NCBI GenBank assembly: GCA_041749275.1
Contig: JBGTBQ010000331.1
Location: 1-14,094 of the forward strand
DNA length: 14,094 nucleotides
Reading direction: 5' to 3'
From: JBGTBQ01 sp041749275
GTDB taxonomy: Bacteria; Acidobacteriota; Blastocatellia; Pyrinomonadales; Pyrinomonadaceae
Below the pieces are notes generated by a model. That model was not told the origin of the DNA. It searched no databases and worked only from the letters and a program-made list of their open reading frames with translations. This document shows positions 7,298 through 13,835 of this stretch, piece by piece. How positions within the stretch are numbered: position 1 is the first letter of the stretch; each line of letters begins with the position of its first letter. The position numbers and the translations under genes were made by a program.

Positions 7298-7924
7298 ATG
7301 ACAACGAGATTCTCAGCTACAGAGCCGGAAGAAGAGTCGGCTGAAGCTCCGCCGAGCGGAGTTGATCTTGATAAAATCGCAAGGGGCGTCCGTCTCATAC
7401 TTGAAGGCGTTGGAGAAGACCCGGAGCGGCCCGGTTTGCAAATGACGCCCCGGCGCGTTGCCGAGATGTACGCCGAACTGACGGCGGGGATGCATGAAGA
7501 CCCGCACTCGCACGTCGTCCCGCTTCCCGGCGACAAGCACGACGAGATGGTGATCGTCAAAGATATACACTTCGCATCGCTCTGCGAACATCACCTCGCG
7601 CCCTTCGTCGGACGTTGTCATCTGGCCTATATCCCGCGTGGCGGGCGGATCGTCGGCCTCTCGAAACTAGCGCGTTTGGTCGAGACGTTTGCAAGGCGTT
7701 TGCAGGTGCAGGAGCGTTTGACTTCGGAGATTGCCGACACGCTCTTCGACGGTCTGAAGCCAGTGGGCGTGATGGTCGTCATGGAGGCCGAGCACACTTG
7801 CATGACCGTCCGGGGCGTCAAAAAGCCCGGCGCCGTCACAATCACCTCCGCCATCCGCGGCGGCTTCCGCAAAGACCCGCGCACGCGCGCCGAGGCAATG
7901 TCCTTGATTCGAGGCAAGGATTAG
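7298..7924 (+). CDS. folE: GTP cyclohydrolase I (type IA, FolE)
   Basis: Converts GTP to 7,8-dihydroneopterin triphosphate, the first committed step of folate and pterin synthesis. The protein has 208 residues. The zinc site is intact: Cys96 and His99 in SLCEHHLAPFVG (94-105), and Cys168 in EAEHTCMTVRG (163-173), with the catalytic His166 beside it. The motifs ERPGLQMTPRRVAEMY (43-58) and KLARLVETFARRLQVQERL (123-141) match the family. The first 22 residues are a non-conserved acidic, Pro-containing extension. The start ATG at 7298 has GAGGG about 12 bases upstream, rather far. It lies 110 bp downstream of larC on the same strand; a shared transcript is possible, but the two are not functionally linked. 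Confidence 0.96.
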   Translation: MTTRFSATEPEEESAEAPPSGVDLDKIARGVRLILEGVGEDPERPGLQMTPRRVAEMYAELTAGMHEDPHSHVVPLPGDKHDEMVIVKDIHFASLCEHHLAPFVGRCHLAYIPRGGRIVGLSKLARLVETFARRLQVQERLTSEIADTLFDGLKPVGVMVVMEAEHTCMTVRGVKKPGAVTITSAIRGGFRKDPRTRAEAMSLIRGKD

Positions 7925-7993
7925 TTTCAGAAAGTAAGCTGCACAAGTTTGGCGTCCGGGGATCGCAAGTCAAAAACATTTCCTCTGTTGGTT

Positions 7994-8014
7994 CCAGACT
8001 CCAAGCTCCAGACT
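7994..8014 (+). repeat. CCAGACT heptamer repeat just upstream of metG
   Basis: Three 7-bp units in register: CCAGACT (7994-8000), CCAAGCT (8001-8007) and CCAGACT (8008-8014). The array ends 10 bases before the metG ATG at 8025, and the short spacer is T-rich. No Shine-Dalgarno lies between array and start. The same heptamer recurs upstream of the polyprenyl synthase gene at 12088-12115. The rest of the folE-metG gap (7925-7993) shows nothing recognisable. Confidence 0.75.
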
Positions 8015-8024
8015 TTTTCTCATA

Positions 8025-10217
8025 ATGAAAACATTTTACGTTACGACTCCTATCTATTACGCGAACAGTCTGCCGCATCTGGGGCATCTCTATACGACCG
8101 TGGTCGCCGATTGTCTGAGGCGACACAGACGCCAACGGGGCGAGGAGACCTTGTTTCTGACGGGCACGGATGAACATGGACTGAACATCATCCGGAGCGC
8201 GGCGAAGAACGGACGGACGCCACGGGAGCATGTTGATTACATCGTCAGCGAGATGAAAAAATTCTTCGCTGAATATGAACTGGACCCTGAAGAGGGCGGC
8301 TATGACATCTTCATGCGGACGAGTGAGGCGTTCCATTACGAGGGAGCAGGGGAGTTCTGGCGCCGCGTCGCGGCGAACAACACACCGAAGGGACGCGAAA
8401 GTATCTATCAAGGATTTTACGAGGGTTGGTTCTGCGCGCCGTGCGGTGAATATAAGAATCAGGATGAGTTATCCAAACCCGCGAACGAAACCGATGCGCC
8501 GCTGTGCCTGATCCATGAATCGCCGGTTGATCGCGTGTCGGAAGAGAGCTACTTCTTCCGACTCTCGGATTACGACGAGGCGCTTTTGAAGCTTTATGAA
8601 GAGCGGTCTGATTTCGTCGTCCCCGAGTCGCGCCGCAACGAAGTTGCCAGCTTTGTGCGGGCAGGGTTGCAGGACATCTCCATCAGTCGTCAGAGAGCCT
8701 CCGTCGGCTGGGGCATCCCCGTTCCCGAAGACCCGGACCATACCGTCTACATCTGGTTCGACGCGCTGATTAATTACATCACCGCGCTCGGTTATGGCAG
8801 TTCCATGCGGCGCGAACAAGTTGGTGAAAAGCTGTTCGATAAGTTCTGGCCGGGGCTTCACCTCATCGGCAAAGACATTCTCCGTCAACATGCGATCTTG
8901 TGGCCCGCGATGCTGCTGGCGGCGGGCGTCGAGCTACCGCGAGGAGTGGCGTGTCATGGTATGTGGCTCGATCCACGGGGTCGTAAGATGGGGAAGACGC
9001 TCGGCAACACGATTGATATCTCGCTGATGCGACGCCATAGCTCGGCGGACACGATTCGCTACGTGCTCCTGCGCGAAAAGTCGTTCGGGCAGGACGGGCG
9101 CATCGGCTACGAGACGGTGATTGATCGAGCAAACAGCGATTTGGCGAACGGTCTCGGTAATTTCGTCAGCCGCACGTTGACGATGATCGGTAAATACTTC
9201 GACGGCCTTGTCCCGCCGCCGGACGTCCCGGATGAGCGCCGTTTGGCGGCCAAACGCGTCGGTGTTGACTCCGACGCACAGGAATTGGCGAGCTACATCG
9301 AACTTGCGCGCGACCAGTTTTTACGGAGCATGGAGGAGTTGGCCTTCAACCGCGCGCTTGAATCCGCTTGGGGCGTTATCGCGCGCGTAGACAAGTTTCT
9401 CTCCGACGCAAAGCCGTGGGTGCTGGCTAAATCCGACGATCAGCGAGAAACGCTCGGCGCCGTTCTCTACCGCGCGGCGGAGACAATCCGCTGGCTGGCG
9501 GTGCTGCTCGCTCCGTTTATGCCGGCAGCATCGAAGGCAATCGGTCACCAACTCGGTTTGGAAGTCGAATTAGAGAGTATTGATCCGGCTGGGTTGAAAT
9601 GGGGTGAATTGAAACCGGGGACAAAGATTGGCGAAGTCGTCCCAATCTTCCCACGGATTGACAAGGCAAAGGTAATGTCTGAAATCAAAAATATAAGCAC
9701 AGACGAACAAGAAGAAAAAACGATAGAAGTTGAACAGCCGGCGGCGCACGCCACACAGGCAGCCGTGCCGGGTTCCGAAACAACCGAGGAGACGAGGCCG
9801 CCCGAACCCCCGATGAAAGGGGCGACCGAAGCTGACGCGGTTGCACCCGCGAAGATGGAGTCTGGCGCCACCGGCGGCGTCATCAGTCTCATCGGCATCG
9901 AGGATTTTGCAAAGGTCGAAATGAGAGTCGCAACGATTCTGACCGCGGAGCGTGTGCCGAAGGCGGACAAACTTCTCAGGTTGACGGTTGATCTCAACGA
10001 AGCCGCGCCCCGCCAGATTCTCGCGGGGATAGCGCAATACTACGAGCCGGAAAATCTGTTGGGACGTAAGATCATCGTCGTCTCGAACCTCCAGCCACGC
10101 AAGATGCGCGGCCTCGAATCACAGGGGATGCTTCTCGCGGCGTCCGTGGGTGACGAAGGGCGTCCCGTGCTTGCCACCTTCACCGAAGACGTGCCTAACG
10201 GCGCAAGACTCAAATAA
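8025..10217 (+). CDS. metG: Methionyl-tRNA synthetase with C-terminal tRNA-binding domain
   Basis: Charges elongator and initiator tRNA-Met in the cytoplasm. The 730-residue class I synthetase carries HLGH (18-21) near the N-terminus. A single zinc knuckle is formed by Cys137, Cys140, Cys161 and His164 (CAPC and CLIH), the one-zinc arrangement also found in Thermus-type enzymes. The second signature loop reads KMGKT (321-325) instead of KMSKS, a tolerated variant. The helical anticodon-binding domain covers about 380-545. A low-complexity Glu/Pro/Ala linker (about 551-620) joins it to an EMAP/Trbp111-type OB fold (about 623-730, IEDFAKVEMRVATI to the C-terminus) that supports dimerisation and tRNA binding. 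The ATG at 8025 matches the family start but has no clear ribosome binding site, a heptamer array lying immediately upstream. tatD follows; metG-tatD neighbours are also known in Firmicutes. Confidence 0.97.
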   Translation: MKTFYVTTPIYYANSLPHLGHLYTTVVADCLRRHRRQRGEETLFLTGTDEHGLNIIRSAAKNGRTPREHVDYIVSEMKKFFAEYELDPEEGGYDIFMRTSEAFHYEGAGEFWRRVAANNTPKGRESIYQGFYEGWFCAPCGEYKNQDELSKPANETDAPLCLIHESPVDRVSEESYFFRLSDYDEALLKLYEERSDFVVPESRRNEVASFVRAGLQDISISRQRASVGWGIPVPEDPDHTVYIWFDALINYITALGYGSSMRREQVGEKLFDKFWPGLHLIGKDILRQHAILWPAMLLAAGVELPRGVACHGMWLDPRGRKMGKTLGNTIDISLMRRHSSADTIRYVLLREKSFGQDGRIGYETVIDRANSDLANGLGNFVSRTLTMIGKYFDGLVPPPDVPDERRLAAKRVGVDSDAQELASYIELARDQFLRSMEELAFNRALESAWGVIARVDKFLSDAKPWVLAKSDDQRETLGAVLYRAAETIRWLAVLLAPFMPAASKAIGHQLGLEVELESIDPAGLKWGELKPGTKIGEVVPIFPRIDKAKVMSEIKNISTDEQEEKTIEVEQPAAHATQAAVPGSETTEETRPPEPPMKGATEADAVAPAKMESGATGGVISLIGIEDFAKVEMRVATILTAERVPKADKLLRLTVDLNEAAPRQILAGIAQYYEPENLLGRKIIVVSNLQPRKMRGLESQGMLLAASVGDEGRPVLATFTEDVPNGARLK

Positions 10218-10310
10218 AGGATGAAGGATGAAGGATGAGGGATGAAGCAGAACAAGTAGATCACTCGGCGAGAGGTGATAATTCATCCCTCATCCTTCAT
10301 CCTTCATCCC
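10218..10310. repeat. Heptamer-built inverted repeat between metG and tatD
   Basis: The left arm has four 7-bp units, AGGATGA three times then GGGATGA (10218-10245). The right arm has four complementary units, TCATCCC, TCATCCT, TCATCCT, TCATCCC (10283-10310). The arms pair over 28 bp with one mismatch, plus one extra A-T pair at the loop side, around a 37-base loop. The left arm begins directly after the metG TAA (10215-10217). The right arm runs into the probable beginning of the tatD coding sequence. There is no U-tract, so this is not a standard intrinsic terminator. Confidence 0.93.
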
Positions 10311-11110
10311 TGTTCGTTGATTCCCACGCACACATTGACGGCACGGAGTATGACGAAGACCGCGACGCGGTGGTTGAGCGCGCACGCGCGGCTGGCGTGG
10401 GCTGGATTCTGAACATCGGCACCGGAGACCCGCGTGGGGATAGTTTTGAAAGGGCGGTTGCGGTCGCGTCGAAATATGAAGGCGTCTACGCGGCGGTGGG
10501 CATCCATCCGCATGACGCGCGGCTCTATGACGAAGAGGCCGAACGGAAGTTGCTCTCACTGGTTGAAAGGCGCGAACACGTTATCGCATGGGGCGAGATC
10601 GGGCTTGATTATCATTACGACAACTCACCACGCGAAACTCAGCGCGAGGTCTTCGCGCGCCAGTTAAATCTCGCGCATCAAGTCGGTCTGCCCGTCATCA
10701 TCCATTCGCGCGAAGCCGACGAAGAGACCGTCGAGATTTTAAGGAGTGAATGGCATGGGCTGGGTCTCGGCGGGATCATGCATTGCTTCGGTGGCGGACA
10801 GCCGATGGCGGATGCGGTGTTGGAAATGGGTTTTATGATCTCGTTCGCCGGCAACGTGACATTTAAAAAAGCAGATGCGTTGCGGGAGGTGGCATTGAAG
10901 ACGCCGCTCGACAGACTTCTTGTCGAAACCGACTGCCCGTATCTCACTCCCGTCCCATTTCGCGGGCGGCGGAATGAACCCGCCTACGTCGTCGAGACCG
11001 CGCGTTTCCTTGCCGAGTTGCGTGGGATTGAACCGGAGGAAATGGGTCGGATCACGACGGGTAACTTCGCGCGCTTCTTCGGCTTGAATCTTTCGCTTCC
11101 GCTGGCATAG
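10235..11110 (+). CDS. tatD: TatD-family metal-dependent deoxyribonuclease
   Basis: TatD enzymes are TIM-barrel metal-dependent nucleases, with 3'-5' exonuclease activity reported for E. coli TatD. Counted from the conserved region start, the ligands are His6 and His8 (VDSHAH), Glu96 (GEIGLD), His132 (IIHSRE), His158 (MHCFGG) and Asp208 (ETDCPYLTP), all present. The coordinates use the ATG at 10235, the only ATG/GTG/TTG available in frame. That adds 25 residues encoded by the inverted heptamer repeat and its loop, with no homology. The family normally begins MxVDSHxHxD, which would correspond to the CTG at 10310 (266 residues, the usual family length), so the true start may be that CTG. Follows metG, probably cotranscribed, and ends at a likely terminator. 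Function is well supported, the start is not. Confidence 0.92.
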   Translation: MRDEAEQVDHSARGDNSSLILHPSSLFVDSHAHIDGTEYDEDRDAVVERARAAGVGWILNIGTGDPRGDSFERAVAVASKYEGVYAAVGIHPHDARLYDEEAERKLLSLVERREHVIAWGEIGLDYHYDNSPRETQREVFARQLNLAHQVGLPVIIHSREADEETVEILRSEWHGLGLGGIMHCFGGGQPMADAVLEMGFMISFAGNVTFKKADALREVALKTPLDRLLVETDCPYLTPVPFRGRRNEPAYVVETARFLAELRGIEPEEMGRITTGNFARFFGLNLSLPLA

Positions 11111-11161
11111 CCACGGAGAGACAAAGGCGCTGAAAAAGAGAGAAAGCTGCAAAGGGAATTG

Positions 11162-11194
11162 AAGGGAGAGTTGACCGTTCACCTCTCCCTTTTA
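11162..11194 (+). terminator. Intrinsic terminator after tatD
   Basis: AAGGGAGAG (11162-11170) pairs perfectly with CTCTCCCTT (11183-11191) across a 12-base loop and is followed by further T residues. It stands about 50 bases after the tatD stop. The T-run is shared with the left end of the adjacent MITE-like element, so the element may have supplied or extended the U-tract. Confidence 0.6.
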
Positions 11195-11332
11195 GATCGG
11201 TTTACACATCAGTGTACGGACGGCGGTGTGGTCAGAACCGCCTGCTTAAGCTTGGCGGGCCTGACGTGCGTTAGACCCGCCCGCTACCGCAGGCGGTTCT
11301 GACCCGTACATCCAAGTGAAATCCGATCTAAA
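11191..11332. mobile_element. MITE/REP-like non-coding element with terminal inverted repeats
   Basis: A 142-bp element has 29-bp imperfect terminal inverted repeats (11191-11219 and 11304-11332; 23 of 29 positions match, with 10 perfect at the outer end, TTTAGATCGG, and 7 at the inner end). Inside, two copies of the same 15-bp core face each other: GTCAGAACCGCCTGC (11231-11245) and its reverse complement (11289-11303). Each core is the base of a REP-like hairpin. The left one is GTCAG/CTGAC (11231-11235, 11261-11265) plus CCGCC/GGCGG (11238-11242, 11254-11258). The right one is CCGCCCGC/GCAGGCGG (11277-11284, 11289-11296) with a TACC loop. No coding capacity and no obvious target-site duplication are seen. 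It lies in the tatD-yajQ gap (11111-11528), which holds no gene. Confidence 0.72.
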
Positions 11333-11423
11333 CGATAGTTCTTTCCCGTTTTCAACTCCGGGCCTCTCTGTTTCCGTGGCTCATCGCAGTTTCCGAAGAA
11401 CGACGAAGCAAGGTGAAGGAACT

Positions 11424-11451
11424 TTGTCTCATTAAGCGTTAATGTTATAAA
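11424..11451 (+). promoter_or_regulatory. Candidate extended -10 promoter for the yajQ-family gene
   Basis: TTGTCT (11424-11429, four of six against TTGACA), a 16-base spacer and TATAAA (11446-11451) with an upstream TG at 11443-11444 form a plausible extended -10 promoter. Transcription would start near 11458, about 70 bases before the ATG at 11529. This A/T-rich patch stands out in an otherwise GC-rich gap. Confidence 0.5.
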
Positions 11452-11528
11452 AGTAATGACCAACCGGCGGGCGCCGATGTTTTCAGCTTTGTTTCCGGCG
11501 TCTCGCTTCGTTGTTCCGCACAATCGAA

Positions 11529-12026
11529 ATGGCACAACAGAACTCATTCGACATCGTTTCTCAAATAAACCGGGCTGAGGTCGTCAACGCGCTCGACCAG
11601 ACTATGAAAGAGGTCAGGCAGCGCTTTGACTTCAAAGGCAGCAAGGCCGAGGTCGTGCTCGAAGGCGAAGAACTCATCCTCACCGCCGAGGATGAGACGA
11701 AACTTCGCAACATGAACGACATCCTTCAGCAGAAACTCGTCCGCCGCGGAGTCCCGCTCAAGGCTTTCGATTACGGTCGCGCCGAGCCGGCGGCGGGCGG
11801 CACGCTCCGGCAGCGGGTGGCGATTCAGCAGGGCATCCCGACCGAGAAGGCGAAGGAGATCGTCCGCTTTATCAAGGACACAAAGGTCAAGGTGCAGGCC
11901 GCGATTCAAGGCGACACGGTGCGTATTTCAGGACGTGACCGCGACACCTTGCAGGACGTGATCGCAAAACTCAAAGCCAAAGACTTCGGCATCAACATGC
12001 AATACACAAATTATCGCTCCAACTAG
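11529..12026 (+). CDS. yajQ: YajQ-family nucleotide-binding protein (DUF520)
   Basis: Small cytoplasmic protein of the YajQ family, 165 residues, the usual length. It starts MAQQNSFDIVSQIN, contains RFDFKGS (33-39) and ends with QYTNYR, close to the family's F-TNYR ending. The fold is two ferredoxin-like domains. Family members bind nucleotides, and the Xanthomonas homologue has been reported as a cyclic-di-GMP effector that works with a transcription factor; whether this one does is unknown. The ATG at 11529 is preferred over the in-frame TTG at 11511 because it gives the conserved N-terminus. No Shine-Dalgarno is visible for either. Preceded by a promoter-like sequence and a MITE-like element, it may form its own transcription unit with the polyprenyl synthase 94 bp downstream. 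Confidence 0.94.
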   Translation: MAQQNSFDIVSQINRAEVVNALDQTMKEVRQRFDFKGSKAEVVLEGEELILTAEDETKLRNMNDILQQKLVRRGVPLKAFDYGRAEPAAGGTLRQRVAIQQGIPTEKAKEIVRFIKDTKVKVQAAIQGDTVRISGRDRDTLQDVIAKLKAKDFGINMQYTNYRSN

Positions 12027-12087
12027 AAACCGTCAGGGGGTCAGAGACTGGTAACGGAAATTATAGACAAACGCTTTTCTTCCGACG

Positions 12088-12115
12088 CCAGACTTTAGAC
12101 TCCAGAATCCAGACT
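12088..12115 (+). repeat. CCAGACT heptamer repeat just upstream of the polyprenyl synthase gene
   Basis: Four 7-bp units in register: CCAGACT (12088-12094), TTAGACT (12095-12101), CCAGAAT (12102-12108) and CCAGACT (12109-12115). A partial unit CCATT runs up to the ATG at 12121, and CAGACT recurs within the first codons (12124-12129). No Shine-Dalgarno separates array and start. It is the same heptamer family as at 7994-8014. Confidence 0.82.
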
Positions 12116-12120
12116 CCATT

Positions 12121-13140
12121 ATGCAGACTTCGAGTTACATGGCAGCGGTCGAGGAGGCGCATCTGACGGCGCGTCGGGTCTTCGCCCTCGTCGAGAGGGA
12201 ACTGGCGCTGGTCGAGGAGGAGTTCGAACGGCAGGCTCGCTCGAACATACAAGTCATCTCCTACATCGGCGACTACCTGCGCGAGTCCGGCGGCAAACGC
12301 GTGCGCCCGGCGCTGACGGTGCTGTCGAACTACGCGGTGGGCGGCGAAGCCTCGCGCCCGAATGTCATTCGCATGGCGACCGTGATGGAGTTTCTGCACA
12401 CGGCGACGCTCGTCCATGACGACATCATTGATAACGCCGAGACGCGCCGGAACCGTCCTTCGATCAACAGCCGCTTCGGAAATCAGGCTGCCGTGTTGAT
12501 GGGCGACTGGCTTTACATGTCCGCGTTCGAGACGAGCCTCGCCGAGCGTTCGCTGCCCGTTCTGGATATTCTTACCGCCGTGACGCGGACGATGACGGAA
12601 GGCGAGTTGATCCAGTTGATGCTGATCGGAAGCACTGACATTTCCGAGGAGCAGTATTTCGACGTGCTTCAGCGCAAGACGGCGCACCTGTTCAGCGCGT
12701 GCTGCGAGATTGGAGCGTTGCTCTCCGGCGCTTCGCATCCCGTCCGCGAAGCGCTCAGAGATTACGGCCTGTATCTCGGCATCGCGTTCCAACTCGTAGA
12801 CGATCTGCTCGACTTCACTTCGCTCGACGATGCGCTCGGCAAGGCCGCGGGCGTTGACCTGACCGAAGGGAAGATGACCCTGCCGGTCATCTATCTTATC
12901 GAAGAGGATGCGCGGTGGCGTCCGGCGGTGCAGTCGGTCATGCGCGAAGGGAATTATCAGGAGGTCGCGCGCGCCGCGCTGCTCGAAGCCGCGGAGCGCA
13001 CCGGGGCGACCGAGAAGGCTCGCGCACGCGCCACGGAATACGCCGTGCGAGCACAAAAATCCCTTGACGTTTTGCCCGATTCAAAATACAAAGAAGCTCT
13101 TCTATTTATTCCGACCTACATCCTTGAACGCGACCGATGA
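12121..13140 (+). CDS. Long-chain trans-polyprenyl diphosphate synthase (IspB/HepT type)
   Basis: All-trans prenyltransferase that condenses isopentenyl diphosphate onto an allylic primer to make the side chain of quinones or a related long-chain prenyl diphosphate. The 339 residues contain GGKRVRP (57-63), the first Asp-rich motif LVHDDIID (97-104; Asp100, Asp101, Asp104) followed by RRNRPS (109-114), and the second Asp-rich motif QLVDDLLD (224-231). Lys185 in QRKT (184-187) and GKMTLPVIYL (about 250-259) also fit. The fifth residue before the first DDxxD is a small Ala (Ala95) rather than an aromatic, which in this family favours long products such as C30 or more. Exact chain length cannot be read from sequence, so no symbol is given. 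The ATG at 12121 follows directly on a heptamer array and lacks a recognisable ribosome binding site. Confidence 0.94.
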   Translation: MQTSSYMAAVEEAHLTARRVFALVERELALVEEEFERQARSNIQVISYIGDYLRESGGKRVRPALTVLSNYAVGGEASRPNVIRMATVMEFLHTATLVHDDIIDNAETRRNRPSINSRFGNQAAVLMGDWLYMSAFETSLAERSLPVLDILTAVTRTMTEGELIQLMLIGSTDISEEQYFDVLQRKTAHLFSACCEIGALLSGASHPVREALRDYGLYLGIAFQLVDDLLDFTSLDDALGKAAGVDLTEGKMTLPVIYLIEEDARWRPAVQSVMREGNYQEVARAALLEAAERTGATEKARARATEYAVRAQKSLDVLPDSKYKEALLFIPTYILERDR

Positions 13141-13163
13141 GAGGAATGATGAATACAGGAGAG

Positions 13164-13242
13164 AGCAGTCAGAAGTCGGAAAGTAAGAAGTCAGCTTCAT
13201 CTTCCATCTTCTGACTCCTGACTTCTCTATTCAGTCTTACTT
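13164..13242. repeat. Heptamer-based inverted repeats upstream of the HARE-HTH gene
   Basis: The left half carries AGCAGTC (13164-13170), AGAAGTC (13171-13177) and AGAAGTC again (13186-13192). The right half carries TTCTGAC (13209-13215), TCCTGAC (13216-13222), TTCTCTA (13223-13229) and TTCAGTC (13230-13236) in register. AGAAGTCAG (13186-13194) pairs with CTGACTTCT (13218-13226). AAGTAAG (13181-13187) pairs with CTTACTT (13236-13242), the seven bases immediately before the ATG. Several alternative stems are possible, and folding would occlude the start region. No Shine-Dalgarno is seen. The array fills most of the gap after the polyprenyl synthase gene. Confidence 0.78.
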
Positions 13243-13830
13243 ATGCCGGACGACAATCTGCTTGCGACACTCGAACAGGGTCTGCGTCAATCGCGCATGA
13301 CGCGCTCGCGTCTCTCCTCTCGTCTGGCTGATTTGGAAGCCGAAGCCGAGCGAGTGCGAACCGAGCTTAACGAGATGGACGCGCTCGTCAGTCAGACCGA
13401 GCAGGCGATGTTCCGCATCCTTTCATCCATGTTCGGTTCGCAGTCAACGCCCGCTGCGCCTTCCGACTTAGAGATCGAAGCGGCGTTGCGCCGCGACGCG
13501 GCCCGAAACATCCCCACGGCTGCTTACGGCAATCACGCGCCGACCCCTGTCCGCCACGACATCCCACCGATCCGCAACAGCGCCGAGCCTAAAAACGACC
13601 GTTTCTTCGAGCGGACAATTCCGCAGGCCACGACCGTCCTGCTGCGCGAAGAAGGCGCCCCGCTCCACGTCAACGAGATCTACAACCGGCTCCTCGAAGG
13701 CGGCTTCAAGTTTACGGGTCAGAATCCCACCATCAGCATCGCCGTCTCGCTCAACCGCAACCGACGCTTCCGCAAGGTCGCTCCCGGTACTTTCGAACTC
13801 ACGATCCGCGACGCCGCGCAGGCTTCTTGA
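13243..13830 (+). CDS. Coiled-coil protein with C-terminal HARE-HTH-like winged helix
   Basis: A 195-residue protein of unknown specific role. Residues about 5-60 are a charged, leucine-rich stretch without prolines, expected to form a coiled coil. Residues 61-120 are a Pro/Ala/Asn-rich, probably disordered linker. Residues about 122-188 resemble the HB1/ASXL/RpoE-delta (HARE-HTH) winged helix: AxxLLREEGAPLHVNEIYNR, then LLEGGFKFTGQNP, SIAVSLNRNRRFRKVAPGTF and a final ELT. This layout suggests an oligomeric, nucleic-acid- or RNA-polymerase-associated regulator, but that is inference. The ATG at 13243 is the first good start and directly abuts a heptamer inverted repeat, so translation may be structure-controlled. 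It follows the polyprenyl synthase gene by 102 bp on the same strand. The domain assignment rests on pattern recognition only. Confidence 0.78.
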   Translation: MPDDNLLATLEQGLRQSRMTRSRLSSRLADLEAEAERVRTELNEMDALVSQTEQAMFRILSSMFGSQSTPAAPSDLEIEAALRRDAARNIPTAAYGNHAPTPVRHDIPPIRNSAEPKNDRFFERTIPQATTVLLREEGAPLHVNEIYNRLLEGGFKFTGQNPTISIAVSLNRNRRFRKVAPGTFELTIRDAAQAS

Positions 13831-13835
13831 AATCT

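Noticed and set aside
8985..8999. MetG KMGKT instead of KMSKS as a sign of an inactive synthetase
   Set aside because: This variant occurs in functional MetRS enzymes and all other motifs are intact.
12061..13056. 331-codon minus-strand frame opposite the polyprenyl synthase
   Set aside because: The plus strand encodes a clear prenyltransferase with both Asp-rich motifs; the antisense product is His/Arg-rich with no recognisable domain.
7994..13242. CRISPR array interpretation of the heptamer repeats
   Set aside because: The units are 7 bp and tandem without spacers, and no cas genes are present.
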